Assembly (NCBI GenBank): GCA_949152475.1
Contig: OX424560.1
Span: 6,138,001-6,202,000, forward strand
DNA length: 64,000 nucleotides
Reading direction: 5' to 3'
Origin: Terebella lapidaria
Taxonomy: Eukaryota; Annelida; Polychaeta; Terebellida; Terebellidae
Shown: positions 23,525 to 33,317 of the stretch, piece after piece
How the letters are laid out: each line of letters starts with the position of its first letter
Numbering within the stretch: position 1 is the first letter of the stretch
Translations under genes and position numbers: made by a program
The notes under the pieces: generated by a model
The model's input: the letters and a program-made list of their open reading frames with translations, nothing else
The model's database searches: none
Told to the model about the DNA's origin: nothing

Positions 23525-23925
23525 CTGTTTTGATGGTAATAGATTGATACTTACATTCATACCACTGAGCCGTTGTCACTGCTGGTGGACGTTCCCGAGG
23601 ATACCATCAACTCAGTTGCCTTTTGGCTTGTGATTAGGTACTTACTTACTTGTCATATAGCTATTCCATGGGGTTTGTTTCGCATTTGTAAATTATTTTC
23701 ATAGGTTGTTGGGCAGTTGTATACTAATTCCATCAGGTGTACAGTAGAAACAACTACATTTACCACACTGTCTGCCCCTGATGACGCCAGTGTGTCATTT
23801 GATAAAGTATTTGGTCCGGCTTTGTTGCTATTGCAAAATGATGTATTTTACGTTTGTTATTGGAATCATCAAAATTTGGCTGTTGGTGGTAATAGATTGA
23901 TACTTACTATCACGGCATGACATTG
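23525..23925 (-). repeat. R1 repeat, full unit plus partial
   Basis: Minus-oriented. It begins and ends with TAATAGATTGATACTTAC, so about 1.1 tandem units are present. It contains the CCCGAGGATACCATCAACTC, TTCCATGGGGTTTG and CACTGTCTGCCCCTGATGAC landmarks, and is the best-preserved complete minus copy. Confidence 0.88.
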
Positions 23926-23929
23926 GAAA

Positions 23930-25040
23930 GATTACGATTTCACCTAGCCACAGTAAACATATTTCAGTGACGCAATGAGACGGTCCTATATAAAATGTTC
24001 CAAGATAATAAGAAACGATTGCGATCAACCAGACGTTGCAATCGGTAGACTTGTAGATATGTTGGAACTTGTAAGTAACTAAAGTTGTATTAATAACATA
24101 CTAGAAGAGTCGAGAAAACATCCATATTTTAGCATTATAATTTCCGATGTTGTCCCTGGAAACGGTAATACACTGAAATCCTACCTCGGCTACAGTCAAC
24201 ATTGTTCGCTTTCGTTCCCGTTTCCTCATCGGATCCGGTTCATTTTAGGTTTCTGTCCTAATACACATCTATCGTACGCTGCAAAGATAAAAATGCTGAC
24301 GAGTTCGAATCACACACCAGGTCATTTTCAAAATTAACAACGGCATGTATTCATCATTTCTTTTTAACATCAAACTATTCATCATTTCTTTTTAACAGCA
24401 CCAAACTCAGTCAAATCCCTATTAAATGTATTTAATAATGTATTTAATGACTTTTTCGAGGAATCGATTTTGATACAGAAGAGGGTTAAACCACCGGTGA
24501 CGTCATCTATTTTTGCAAGATATCACCAAGCACTCAGCGCTGTTGTCCCCCAGATGACATCGACGTCCTTCTCATGAATGTCTCGATTCGGTGGCGATGG
24601 TGGGGTGAATTTTGTGGAACTGAGGGGTGATCCTTCACAAAAACTGGCGGTCCAGACAACTTTCAGGAACAGTTGCAAGTATGGGATGATGATAATCTGG
24701 GGGGGGGGGGTATGAATAGCGGCTTGGTTGTCCTTCGGTTGGATGATTCTCCTAGGTACACTTGGTATGATAATGAGGTTATCAACCAGCTCTGCTATTC
24801 CACTGCAATCATTGTTTGGTATTGTGCACTTCCTTGCTTGCTTTCTATTTCAGATCAATTCTGTGAAAAAGGTCAAAATATCCCTACATATACATATCAC
24901 AATACTGTACGTATATTGGCAACATTAGCGATTGAGTGTTAGTATTATATTAGACAATCTAACAAAGAATTTCCTTAACGTTCCAGGATGAGGCAAGGTC
25001 AATCTCTTTCGTGAGAACGATTTAGGGGACTAGAGGTGCT
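23930..25040. other. No gene seen
   Basis: Unremarkable sequence. A 30-bp tandem duplication (CATCATTTCTTTTTAACA) lies at 24348-24401 and a G10 run at 24700-24709. Confidence 0.4.
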
Positions 25041-25044
25041 AGTC

Positions 25045-25415
25045 CAAGAGCCTGGGGTCATTTAATTGCATAAAATGACCAGGTGTCTGGTGGGTATTTT
25101 TGGATACATGTATCCTTGGTGTATTCAAAACATCGCTTCTTAAGGTTCCCAAGTGGTGGATAGGAGAGCTAGGACATTTTTAGTGTCGATACCCTACAAC
25201 TGTCCGGGCGCATAAATTTGACACCCAAAAAAAGTTAATTTCAAATTGCAACAAACGTCCTGTTGTTTTTCATACAAAAATAAGCCACCATATTCAAGGT
25301 TCAAATAATATTTATTATATTGGATATATATTCGATGCTTTAGACTTCAAAATGGCCGCCAAAATTCAAGATGGCCGCCAGAAATGTCGAATTTTAAGGT
25401 GTGCGGTCAGTTTAC
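25045..25415 (+). repeat. Left terminal inverted repeat of Academ-like element
   Basis: 371 bp matching 31638-32007 in reverse complement. It holds ATGTATCCTTGGTGTATTC, GTCCGGGCGCATAAATTTG and, near the inner end, two ATGGCCGCCA motifs. Homology ends abruptly after GGTCAGTTTAC. Confidence 0.93.
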
Positions 25416-26249
25416 TTTAGAAAATTTATGCTGCAAATATGATGCGGAACATAGAGTCAGTACTAATAATTGTTATTTGATATTATATTTAGTGTACTTG
25501 TTCTTTTGAGTTTGCTTTTCGTTTCCTGAATATGAATAGTAAGTATATAGCACGCGCAAGTTGGTGAGAACGTCAGGCCTATGTGAAAACCATAGCCTAA
25601 TCATTACGTTAATACTGATTTCTGGATTTTATTTAGCACTCTAGGCTACAACATCACTCACCGTTTGCATAGAGACAGCAGTTGGTATGTACAAGTGTTA
25701 TTTCTGGATTGATTTGTACAGGCATTTCACAATATACTGGATATGAACTGATGCCTGAAATTCCCTTCCATACGTCATTCACTAGGTGGCAGCACATGAA
25801 AAATAAACAAAAACTGACCTCTGCTTTACATGTAAATTTTAGTAATTGCCCCCTTCGAAATAGAATTTAGAGAGTGTAACCATGGTAACTAGTATGTAGA
25901 AACACTTGTTATGTAATATGTGAATAAAGTAAGCTTGGTGACTCGATAAATCAGACATATTGACAAGAAAGGTTGCTCATACCAGACAGCTCTATGGAAC
26001 GCAGCTATGAACATTACATCTAGAAGAATCACATCAATTGATTTTATTTTCATCATGGCTTATGAGCATTCCCTAAAATTCATTTTGACAAGCAACTCAA
26101 TTTTAGGAGTGTGAGGCGGGTTGTAAATCCATTTATAGTACCATTTATCTATGACATATACATATATGGGGGCAAGGAATTTAGTTCTTGGGATAATATT
26201 CATGGATCAAATGGCACTCACTGTTGATACTCTGTATTGTACATGTACA

Positions 26250-26775
26250 TGTATTGCAGGTACTAGTATGACGTCTGCATAGTCCTGTATCCTTCACCTC
26301 GGTTCTGATGTAGTGGTACATCCTAGTAATTTACAGGTAAATCTACTTCTGGAGCAGTTGCATATGAACCAATAAAGGCAATGTATTGATATAGGCCTTG
26401 CTATAGGTCTTACTGGAGAGAGTAACATGGCTATCTGTTTCATTTGGTCATGATCTACCCCTCTAAGTACTCTCCTTTATTGTATCACAGGTTGTAGTAT
26501 ATGATGCCCACGCGCTGTTGTATTCTTCACCTCAGTTCTGATGTAAGCTTCGTCTTAATAATGCCCAGGTAAACCAACTGGTATTGCAGTTCCATATGAA
26601 CAAATAGATCTATGTGGAAATGATTGACACCACCATTTAAATGCCATTGTATTGATATAGGCAGAGACAGTAATACAATAAGACGTCTATCGAAACTCAT
26701 CTATTGTATTACAGATACTAACATATGATGTCCACTCGCTGTTGTATTCTTCACCTTGGTTCTGAAGTTGTTGAA
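26250..26775 (+). other. Three exon-like copies of the transposase start
   Basis: Three related modules at ~26259-26320, ~26482-26545 and ~26705-26770. Each has a splice-acceptor-like end (TGTATTGCAG, TTGTATCACAG, TTGTATTACAG). After it comes an ATG-containing segment encoding variants of TRCCILHLGS. The second is followed by GATGTAAGC, a good donor site. The third runs on into the long ORF. The first has an in-frame TAG. The inter-module sequences, with TATTGATATAGGC, are also related. This suggests tandem duplication of the first exon with possible alternative starts. Confidence 0.65.
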
Positions 26776-29700
26776 GAATCCGTGAAAGCCTTCAATGATG
26801 ACACCTGGAACAAAGTCAAGTCAGCTGCGGCAACTCGAAGGGAACGACCGGAAGCAAGATCATCAAAGTATTGGTCAGTTTGTGAAAATCTTCCAGAGAC
26901 AACTTCAAGCGAAGTTCATGGGTACCATAGCAGTTGCTACAGGAAGTTCACAGCTGTCCCTAGTATACAGGAAGCACAGTCTTCTAGCACAGAAGCAGAG
27001 GCGAGATCTGACACCAAAACTGTATTCCTGCGAAGTGACTCTCAGCCATATGTAACAAGTTCATCTGGAGTATTTGCAAACACGTGCATTTTCTGCAACC
27101 AGTCAAGGAGAAAGAAGAAAGGCAGAGAACTTCAACTTGGATCCTGTGAATATGACAATCCTGAATTCAAGGTTAGAGAAGCAGCACATACCCTGAACGA
27201 TCAAGATATGCTTGTGAAGATTGGCAGCACTGACTTCCACACCAAAGAAGTAAAATACCATCATGAATGCAAGAGGGAATACTTCAACAGAGCTCGCATG
27301 GCTTCCAATAAATCCAGTGAGAAGTCTGATGAAATACTGGAAAATGTTTTCAAATCAGTGGTTGATTACATAAAAGTTTCAGTTGTTCATGGAAAACGTC
27401 CAGAGTTCTTAACATCCTTGCATCGTCGTTATTGTGCTGAACTGGAAAGGGCATCAGGAGAAGATTCTTTGGCGGTGACTCCACTCTCAACACGGACTTT
27501 AGGGAAGAAGCTCGTTGAACACTTTGATGGGGTCATTACAATGGCGAAACGCAGCAAGAAGGATGGCTTGGTACTGTATGAAAGCAACTGCCCAAGGAAC
27601 AAAGCTCTTCAGATGGCATCAGACTGCAGTTCGTCAGAGGAGTTCACCATCAGAGAAGCAGCACGCTATATCCGCGAGCACATTCTGAGATTGATGAAAT
27701 CAACACCGGACCTTCCGACATCACCAAGCCTGGAAGATTTCCAAAATGGACAAGCTGAGCCCCCAGAGATACTCAATAAATTCTTTGATACACTCTACAA
27801 TGATAGTCAGAAAGGTATGTCAGATGGTATGCACAGACATGCTATCTCAGCAGCACAAGATGTCATTTATGCCGTGTCCAGAGGGAAACTGAAACCAGCG
27901 AAGCATCTCTGTTTGGGCGTAGGCATGAAAAGTTTGACTGGCAGCCGCAGAGTCATTGACATATTGAATCGTCTTGGACATTCAATAAGTTACCACACGA
28001 CTGAGGAGATCGAAACTGAACTGGCTAACGCTTTATCAGACAACAACCAGGTCCTACCTGATGGAATGTTGCAACAGGCTGGTCTGTCAACAGCTTTTGC
28101 ATGGGACAATTACGATGAGCTGACTGAAACATTATCTGGAAAAGACACGCTGCATGACACAGTAGGCATCTGTTACCAAAACGTGACAGATGCCAATACG
28201 CCTGTGGGACCTGGGAAAAGATCAGCGCCTACAAGCTGTGAAGAAACCCCAGCTAAGCGAAGAAGGGTGTTTGAGCCTCCAGAGAAAACGCTCACACCAT
28301 ACAGACAAAAACCCCACATGACAACATTTGACTTCAAGAAGTATGTTGCAGAGCCACCCACGAGCCTTGAAAATGCCCTGCAGAAAAACTTTATATGGAT
28401 GACACTCTGTGCACTGCACAAAGCTACTCCCATGTGGCGTGGATGGAACTCTCTCGTTCATGACAGTGTCTTGCCACCACAGAGAGTAGGGTACATGGAG
28501 AACATAGCTCTTCCACCAACCAGACTGGACGTTGTCCAAGAAACCATGAAAATCTCACAAAAATGCGCTAGAGAATGTGGGGAGAAATTCGCAATTGTTC
28601 ACTACGACTTAGCCATAGCTAAGCCAGCTCTTCAGATCCAAGCTCAAGAAGCTCCGATGTACGATGACGTCTTCATTTGCTTTGGGCCGTTCCACATAGA
28701 GATGACATATTTCGCATCCTTGGGCTACATTCTAGAGTCTTCTGGGGGCCCCGAGGTGCTGTGCAATGCAGATGTACTGGCTTCTGGCTCTGTGAATGGC
28801 TTCATGACAGGGAAGCACTTCAACAGGTGCAAGAGAATCCATCCACTACTGGCAACAGCACTACAGATCCTTCACTTTCGCAAGTTCATGGAAGATCATC
28901 CTCTGACTGACGAGTACAAGGAGTTACTGCATGAACTCAGCGAAAATCCAAGCTCAACAACACTAGTGGCTATTCAAGCATCGGATGTCTTCTCGAATCT
29001 CATGACCAGTTATGAAGAGTTCTGTGAATCAACACGGAGAGGCGAGTTCGGTGCAACAGCCAGATTTTGGATCAACTACATTGACCTGGTTCACACGTAC
29101 CTATTGCTGGATCGAGCCTGTCGGACCAATGATCTGGATCTCTTCGTGTGTGCTCTTGGAAGGATGTGTCCACTGTTCTTCGCAACACACCGCCCGAATT
29201 ATGCAAGATGGATGGTGCGCTACTACCTCAATCTTGTCAACATGGACGTCACTCATCAAGGGATACGGTCGATGTTTGAAGCTGGAGCACTGTCCATACA
29301 GCGAACATCAAAGCCTTTTTCACGCTCTGCTGTCGACCTTACCCTCGAACAAACAGTGAACAAGGATGCGGCCTCCAGACAGACAGGCATCAGCGCCTTC
29401 ACACAATGTGTGAATGCACGTAAGCGATGGACAGTAACTCGCCCAATCAGGGGTGCTGTTGTAAGCTGCCTACTGAACATGACTGGGCTGACAGTGAAAG
29501 AGGAGGTTTCTCAAGAACTGAAGCCATATCGAGTGAAGAGGGACAATGATGACTTGGAGAAGATTATGAACGGGCTGGAAGAGACGATGAATCCATTTGA
29601 ACTGGCACCGACTGATCAACAACTGTACTGTCTGACAACTGGAAAGCCAGCATCAGTAGAGGTTGCTAATGATCTGCTGGAAGCCAATGAAAAAGGGGCC

Positions 29701-31305
29701 ATCTGGAACAAAGAGTTCGTGGAAGGCTGCCAGAAGGATGCCAAGCGGTTCGAGGAGCCAATCAAACGCCGAAAGGTCAAAAACTTCACACATGATGCTG
29801 TGATGATGAAAATCAAGACGAAAGACCTGAAGGTTCAAGAAGTCAGATGCACCAGAGACCTGTTCGGGCGTCTGTTGTACCTTGCTGCATCACAGGGAAT
29901 GGAATTGGATACCGTCTTGGCCTATCCACTCACTGCAGTGCCCTTGTCACTTGCCCATATCAATGGATCTATGAACAAGACCAACAAATCTGCACTGATG
30001 AAGAAGCTGGAGATGAACGCACCAGTGGAACAGTCTGTCGACGTCGACATGTACCTCATTGATGGCATGTTCTTCATGCGCACAATACCAAATCTGCCAG
30101 CTACTTACGGTGGTGTAGCAAAGGCTATCATGCACCATGCACTTTCCCATGCTCGTGTCGTGCATATTGTATGTGACACATACACGGACCGACCTACTGT
30201 CAAAGGCCAGGAACGGGCTGCACGAGGAGATACCCATGCAGGGTACACCATCACAGGACCATCACAGCAGAGGCCGGGTGACTTTCATCAGGCACTGCTA
30301 TCGTCATCCTTCAAGACGAACCTGATGAGATTCCTCACTGATGAATGGACCACACGGATGTATGCCACAGAACTCGAAGGGCATATACTTTACTTTGCAA
30401 CTGAGGAAGGCTGCCACAAGTACGAGGTTGACGGTGGGGAGGTTATCCGGTCCACAGTGGAAGAGTTGGCATGTGACCACGAGGAGGCAGATACGAGACT
30501 CCTTTTCCATGCCAACGTCATTGCCCAGACAAGAGAGGACCAACCGTGTATAGCTGTTCGTTGCAATGACACAGACATATTTGTCCTACTTCTGCACCAT
30601 GCCAAAAACATCAAGGCAACACTGTGGATGGACGCAGGTCTCAGCTCAGCGAACACACGACGACTCATCAACATGTCTGCCTTGGCAGAAGATTTGGGCC
30701 TCGAGGTTTGCATGGCCCTGCCTGGCATCCATGCATTCACTGGTTGTGATTTTACTGCATCATTCATGCGCAAAGGCAAGGTGCGACCCTACCAATTGAT
30801 GTCGAAAGATCGGCTCTACACAGAAGCTTTTGGGAAGCTTGGCGAGTCCATCCTGCCAGGTGATGATGCGACCAATATGATCGAAGCATTTGTGTGCTTG
30901 ATGTATGGTGCCTCCAAGCTCAAAGACGTGAACGAAGCCAGGTTCCAGATCTTCAACAGGATGTATGCTCCAAGTGCTCCGGATCGCCCACTGGAGAAGA
31001 TCAAATCTTCAGACCCTTGCTGCATTCCACCTTGCAAGCCAGTTCTGATACAGAAAATCAAACGAGCCAATTTTGTCACACACTTGTGGAAGAACGCCCT
31101 GATGGCACAACCGATCGAATTCGGCCCAGTTGGGCACGGCTGGGAACTGGATGAGAACAACAACAGCTTGATCATCAAATGGTTTGAAGGGAAACAAACA
31201 CCACAGGATATCAGGATGGAAAGTGTGAACAGTGGCGACCAAGACAGTGATGATGAACTGGCTTATCACATGTCCTCTGACGAGGAGGTTGACGAGGAAT
31301 TCTGA
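26725..31305 (+). CDS. Academ-like transposase, RNase H-like core plus FEN/XPG nuclease
   Basis: 1526 residues, one uninterrupted exon. N-terminus: two zinc-binding-looking modules, C53...H68-x2-C71 (HGYHSSCYRKF) and C121-x2-C124...C141...HHEC at 179-182. Middle: an AWDNYDELTETLSGKDTLHD block near 460, then YDLAIAK (D628), GPFHIEM (E659) and LEQTVN (E875). These resemble the spaced acidic positions of RNase H-fold transposases, but that assignment is inference. C-terminus ~1105-1350: D1113 (LIDGMFF), D1151 followed by K1160 and E1163-R1164, E1254/D1256 (EEADTR), D1282/D1284 (CNDTDIF) and D1342 (GCDF). These align in order with the seven metal-binding acidic residues of FEN1/XPG nucleases. The end is acidic. 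The start at 26725 is the first in-frame ATG of a double ATG; an upstream exon is possible. No Academ-type helicase motifs are visible. Confidence 0.9.
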   Translation: MMSTRCCILHLGSEVVEESVKAFNDDTWNKVKSAAATRRERPEARSSKYWSVCENLPETTSSEVHGYHSSCYRKFTAVPSIQEAQSSSTEAEARSDTKTVFLRSDSQPYVTSSSGVFANTCIFCNQSRRKKKGRELQLGSCEYDNPEFKVREAAHTLNDQDMLVKIGSTDFHTKEVKYHHECKREYFNRARMASNKSSEKSDEILENVFKSVVDYIKVSVVHGKRPEFLTSLHRRYCAELERASGEDSLAVTPLSTRTLGKKLVEHFDGVITMAKRSKKDGLVLYESNCPRNKALQMASDCSSSEEFTIREAARYIREHILRLMKSTPDLPTSPSLEDFQNGQAEPPEILNKFFDTLYNDSQKGMSDGMHRHAISAAQDVIYAVSRGKLKPAKHLCLGVGMKSLTGSRRVIDILNRLGHSISYHTTEEIETELANALSDNNQVLPDGMLQQAGLSTAFAWDNYDELTETLSGKDTLHDTVGICYQNVTDANTPVGPGKRSAPTSCEETPAKRRRVFEPPEKTLTPYRQKPHMTTFDFKKYVAEPPTSLENALQKNFIWMTLCALHKATPMWRGWNSLVHDSVLPPQRVGYMENIALPPTRLDVVQETMKISQKCARECGEKFAIVHYDLAIAKPALQIQAQEAPMYDDVFICFGPFHIEMTYFASLGYILESSGGPEVLCNADVLASGSVNGFMTGKHFNRCKRIHPLLATALQILHFRKFMEDHPLTDEYKELLHELSENPSSTTLVAIQASDVFSNLMTSYEEFCESTRRGEFGATARFWINYIDLVHTYLLLDRACRTNDLDLFVCALGRMCPLFFATHRPNYARWMVRYYLNLVNMDVTHQGIRSMFEAGALSIQRTSKPFSRSAVDLTLEQTVNKDAASRQTGISAFTQCVNARKRWTVTRPIRGAVVSCLLNMTGLTVKEEVSQELKPYRVKRDNDDLEKIMNGLEETMNPFELAPTDQQLYCLTTGKPASVEVANDLLEANEKGAIWNKEFVEGCQKDAKRFEEPIKRRKVKNFTHDAVMMKIKTKDLKVQEVRCTRDLFGRLLYLAASQGMELDTVLAYPLTAVPLSLAHINGSMNKTNKSALMKKLEMNAPVEQSVDVDMYLIDGMFFMRTIPNLPATYGGVAKAIMHHALSHARVVHIVCDTYTDRPTVKGQERAARGDTHAGYTITGPSQQRPGDFHQALLSSSFKTNLMRFLTDEWTTRMYATELEGHILYFATEEGCHKYEVDGGEVIRSTVEELACDHEEADTRLLFHANVIAQTREDQPCIAVRCNDTDIFVLLLHHAKNIKATLWMDAGLSSANTRRLINMSALAEDLGLEVCMALPGIHAFTGCDFTASFMRKGKVRPYQLMSKDRLYTEAFGKLGESILPGDDATNMIEAFVCLMYGASKLKDVNEARFQIFNRMYAPSAPDRPLEKIKSSDPCCIPPCKPVLIQKIKRANFVTHLWKNALMAQPIEFGPVGHGWELDENNNSLIIKWFEGKQTPQDIRMESVNSGDQDSDDELAYHMSSDEEVDEEF

Positions 31306-31637
31306 ACTGTTCAATCTGTTGAAGCTATATTTCGAGTTCAATCTGTTAAAGCTATACTTTGAGGAAAAGTATTTGGCTTACATTTAATTGTTATAGATGT
31401 ATCAACGTCTTGAACACGTACCTGTTGAACTTTGCGAAAGATATAGCCTATTTTATCTGTGTTCTAATGTATGTTTTGTTTGTTTTGTGAGCGAGACAGA
31501 CCGCCTGGATTTGTTTGGAAACAATCGATAGATCAATGCGCTTGGAGTTCTTTTGGTAGCGGTCGAGCATAGACCTGTGACTATGTGGTGATAATATTAT
31601 TGTTTCATGCAAATTCGCAGGTAACACAATGTATCTT
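31306..31637. other. 3' trailer of the Academ-like element
   Basis: Contains a 26-bp tandem duplication (GTTCAATCTGTTRAAGCTAT) immediately after the stop codon. No AATAAA seen. Confidence 0.5.
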
Positions 31638-32007
31638 GTAAACTGACCGCACACCTTAAAATTCGACATTTCTGGCGGCCATCTTGAATTTTGGCGGCCA
31701 TTTTGAAATCTAAAGCATCGAATATATAACCAATATAATAAATATTATTTGAACCTTGAATATGGTGGCTTATTTTTGTATGAAAACAACAGGACGTTTG
31801 TTGCAATTTGAAATTAACTTTTTTTGGGTGTCAAATTTATGCGCCCGGACAGTTGTAGGGTATCGACACTAAAAATGTCCTAGCTCTCTTATCCACCACT
31901 CGGGAACCTTAAGACGCGATGTTTTGAATACATCAAGGATACATGTATCCAAAAATACCCACCAGACACCTGGTCATTTTATGCAATTAAATGACCCCAG
32001 GCTCCTG
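31638..32007 (-). repeat. Right terminal inverted repeat of Academ-like element
   Basis: 370 bp, the reverse complement of 25045-25415 with only scattered substitutions (for example CTTGGTGTATT versus CTTGATGTATT, TTCCCAAGTGG versus TTCCCGAGTGG). Confidence 0.93.
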
Positions 32008-32084
32008 CTCTATGCGGTGAAACGGGAGATTTCGGTGATCCTCCCCAATATCCTTTAGTGGGCCTTTGGAATACTCACGAGGTA

Positions 32085-32330
32085 TATCTTTTTTTTAAAA
32101 AAAATCAAACTTTCTCCGGGCATCATTGTATTTGGTTTGTGTCAAGTGATGTCTACCTCCTCGAGCGTTTAGCTCTTCCCTGAGTTCTTGATTGACCTTT
32201 CGCCAAACCCATTTGTCCGAGTCTTTTTACGCCATTCACGACGCATTCTGCAAAACGTTATTATTGGTCGAAGAGAAGATTGCGGACGTAATTTGTGAAA
32301 CTCAGACAACTTCTGGGGGCTTCGGCGATA
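32085..32330 (-). pseudogene. Myb/SANT-like DNA-binding domain fragment
   Basis: Minus-strand reading gives TSAIFSSTNNNVLQNAS, then (after two stops) KWVWRKVNQELREELNARGG, then RHHLTQTKYNDARRKFDFF. The W..V...LN..GG..R...Q.K..D.RR pattern is that of Myb_DNA-bind_5/NAIF1-type domains, which often accompany Harbinger transposases. Stops at TGA and TAA codons show it is broken. It abuts the right end of the Academ-like element, so that element may have inserted next to or inside it. The portion beyond is not recognisable. Confidence 0.6.
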
Positions 32331-32339
32331 GGTCAATTG

Positions 32340-33275
32340 ATTAGGTGTAGCCGTCTTTCCTTGATTCTGCATTTTTAAGATTCCTTCTAGCTATTGCCAA
32401 CATTTCTTGCGTCGTAATCAGTAGAGCAAGTGTGAGAGTCATTCTGCAAAAAATGGACATAAATACATTTAATAAAAGATTTATCAAGATTTGAAAAAAA
32501 ATACATGTTAACTCAAACTTCAAACATACCAGATTAACATCAAGGGATATATCGTATTCCTCAGCCTCTTCAGTAGAGATGCTCATGCAGCATCTCTGAA
32601 GTTGCTTGTTTTTCTTTCGGTGGTAGATGGTTTATAAGCTTTATATAATAATAATATCGCAGTGGATGGATAATAACATTTTAAATATAAATTAACATAG
32701 TGTGCCTTTCACCAATCACCATGGTATGACACACATAGAGCAACCTCAAACAACTGTATGACACTATTATCATTAGAGACGTTCCTGTAGTCAGTATAAC
32801 ACTGAAGAAACGCAAAAACTGAATATCTACGAAAGTACAATTTCACTGTGTGACCGGTGAAAGTGCAGTTAGAAAAGATATGCTGAATATTCTGGAGATT
32901 TGATTTTGATTTGTTCTGGACAAGCTGTGTCGGCGGCATTGGGGTGTCACATACAAAGTATTTTCTACTTGATGTTGAATGAAAATTAAACCAATCATAC
33001 GTACATGCATATATAAACTGGTACTCTTTTGGTCTCAAGAATAACACACAGCTTCGGAAACCAAAGTACTTCGCAATTTTGCCCGCATTGGCACTTCCAA
33101 CTGGGGTTATGTATGATATACATGTAGCCGTATATACAAATATGGAGCGGCATACATAACAATAACCTTTGAAATCGCTTTACTTTTCGTTTTGTTCCAA
33201 TAAGAAATGTATATTATTTTTCAGTACACGTAGATATAATGCATCAACCCACACGTTTTATGGTTGTGTTGATGA
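32340..33275. other. No gene seen
   Basis: AT-rich. A 112-residue minus-strand ORF (32709-33047) has no recognisable motif. A possible small exon (32530-32586, minus) ends in a CTG|GTATGT donor-like site, with TTTTTTGCAG acceptor-like sequence ~90 bp on, but its peptide is unknown. Confidence 0.35.
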
Positions 33276-33281
33276 CTGTTG

Positions 33282-33317
33282 GGAATGTAAGTATCAATCT
33301 ATTACCACCAATACAGC
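33282..33317 (+). repeat. Short R1 terminus
   Basis: 36 bp from GGGAATGTAAGTATCAATCT to CCACCAATACAGC, truncated at the same point as the 17.8-kb copy. Confidence 0.8.

Larger units (their letters stand above)
25045..32007 (+). mobile_element. Academ-like DNA transposon with long TIRs, 6.96 kb
   Basis: Bounded by ~370-bp inverted repeats that begin CARGAGCCTGGGGTCATTTA. They enclose a single large intact ORF (26725-31305), a 1.3-kb leader containing repeated exon-like modules, and a ~330-bp trailer. The TIRs differ at only a handful of positions by eye, and the ORF has no stop or frameshift. This is evidence of recent mobility. The transposase has a C-terminal FEN/XPG nuclease domain, which, as I recall the literature, is a hallmark of the Academ superfamily. 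The exact target duplication is not clear (candidate flanks AGTC on the left, CTCT on the right), so the terminal bases may be off by a few positions. Confidence 0.85.

Noticed and set aside
28173..30799. Numerous ORFs antisense to or shifted from the 1526-residue ORF
   Set aside because: Shadows of the transposase coding sequence.
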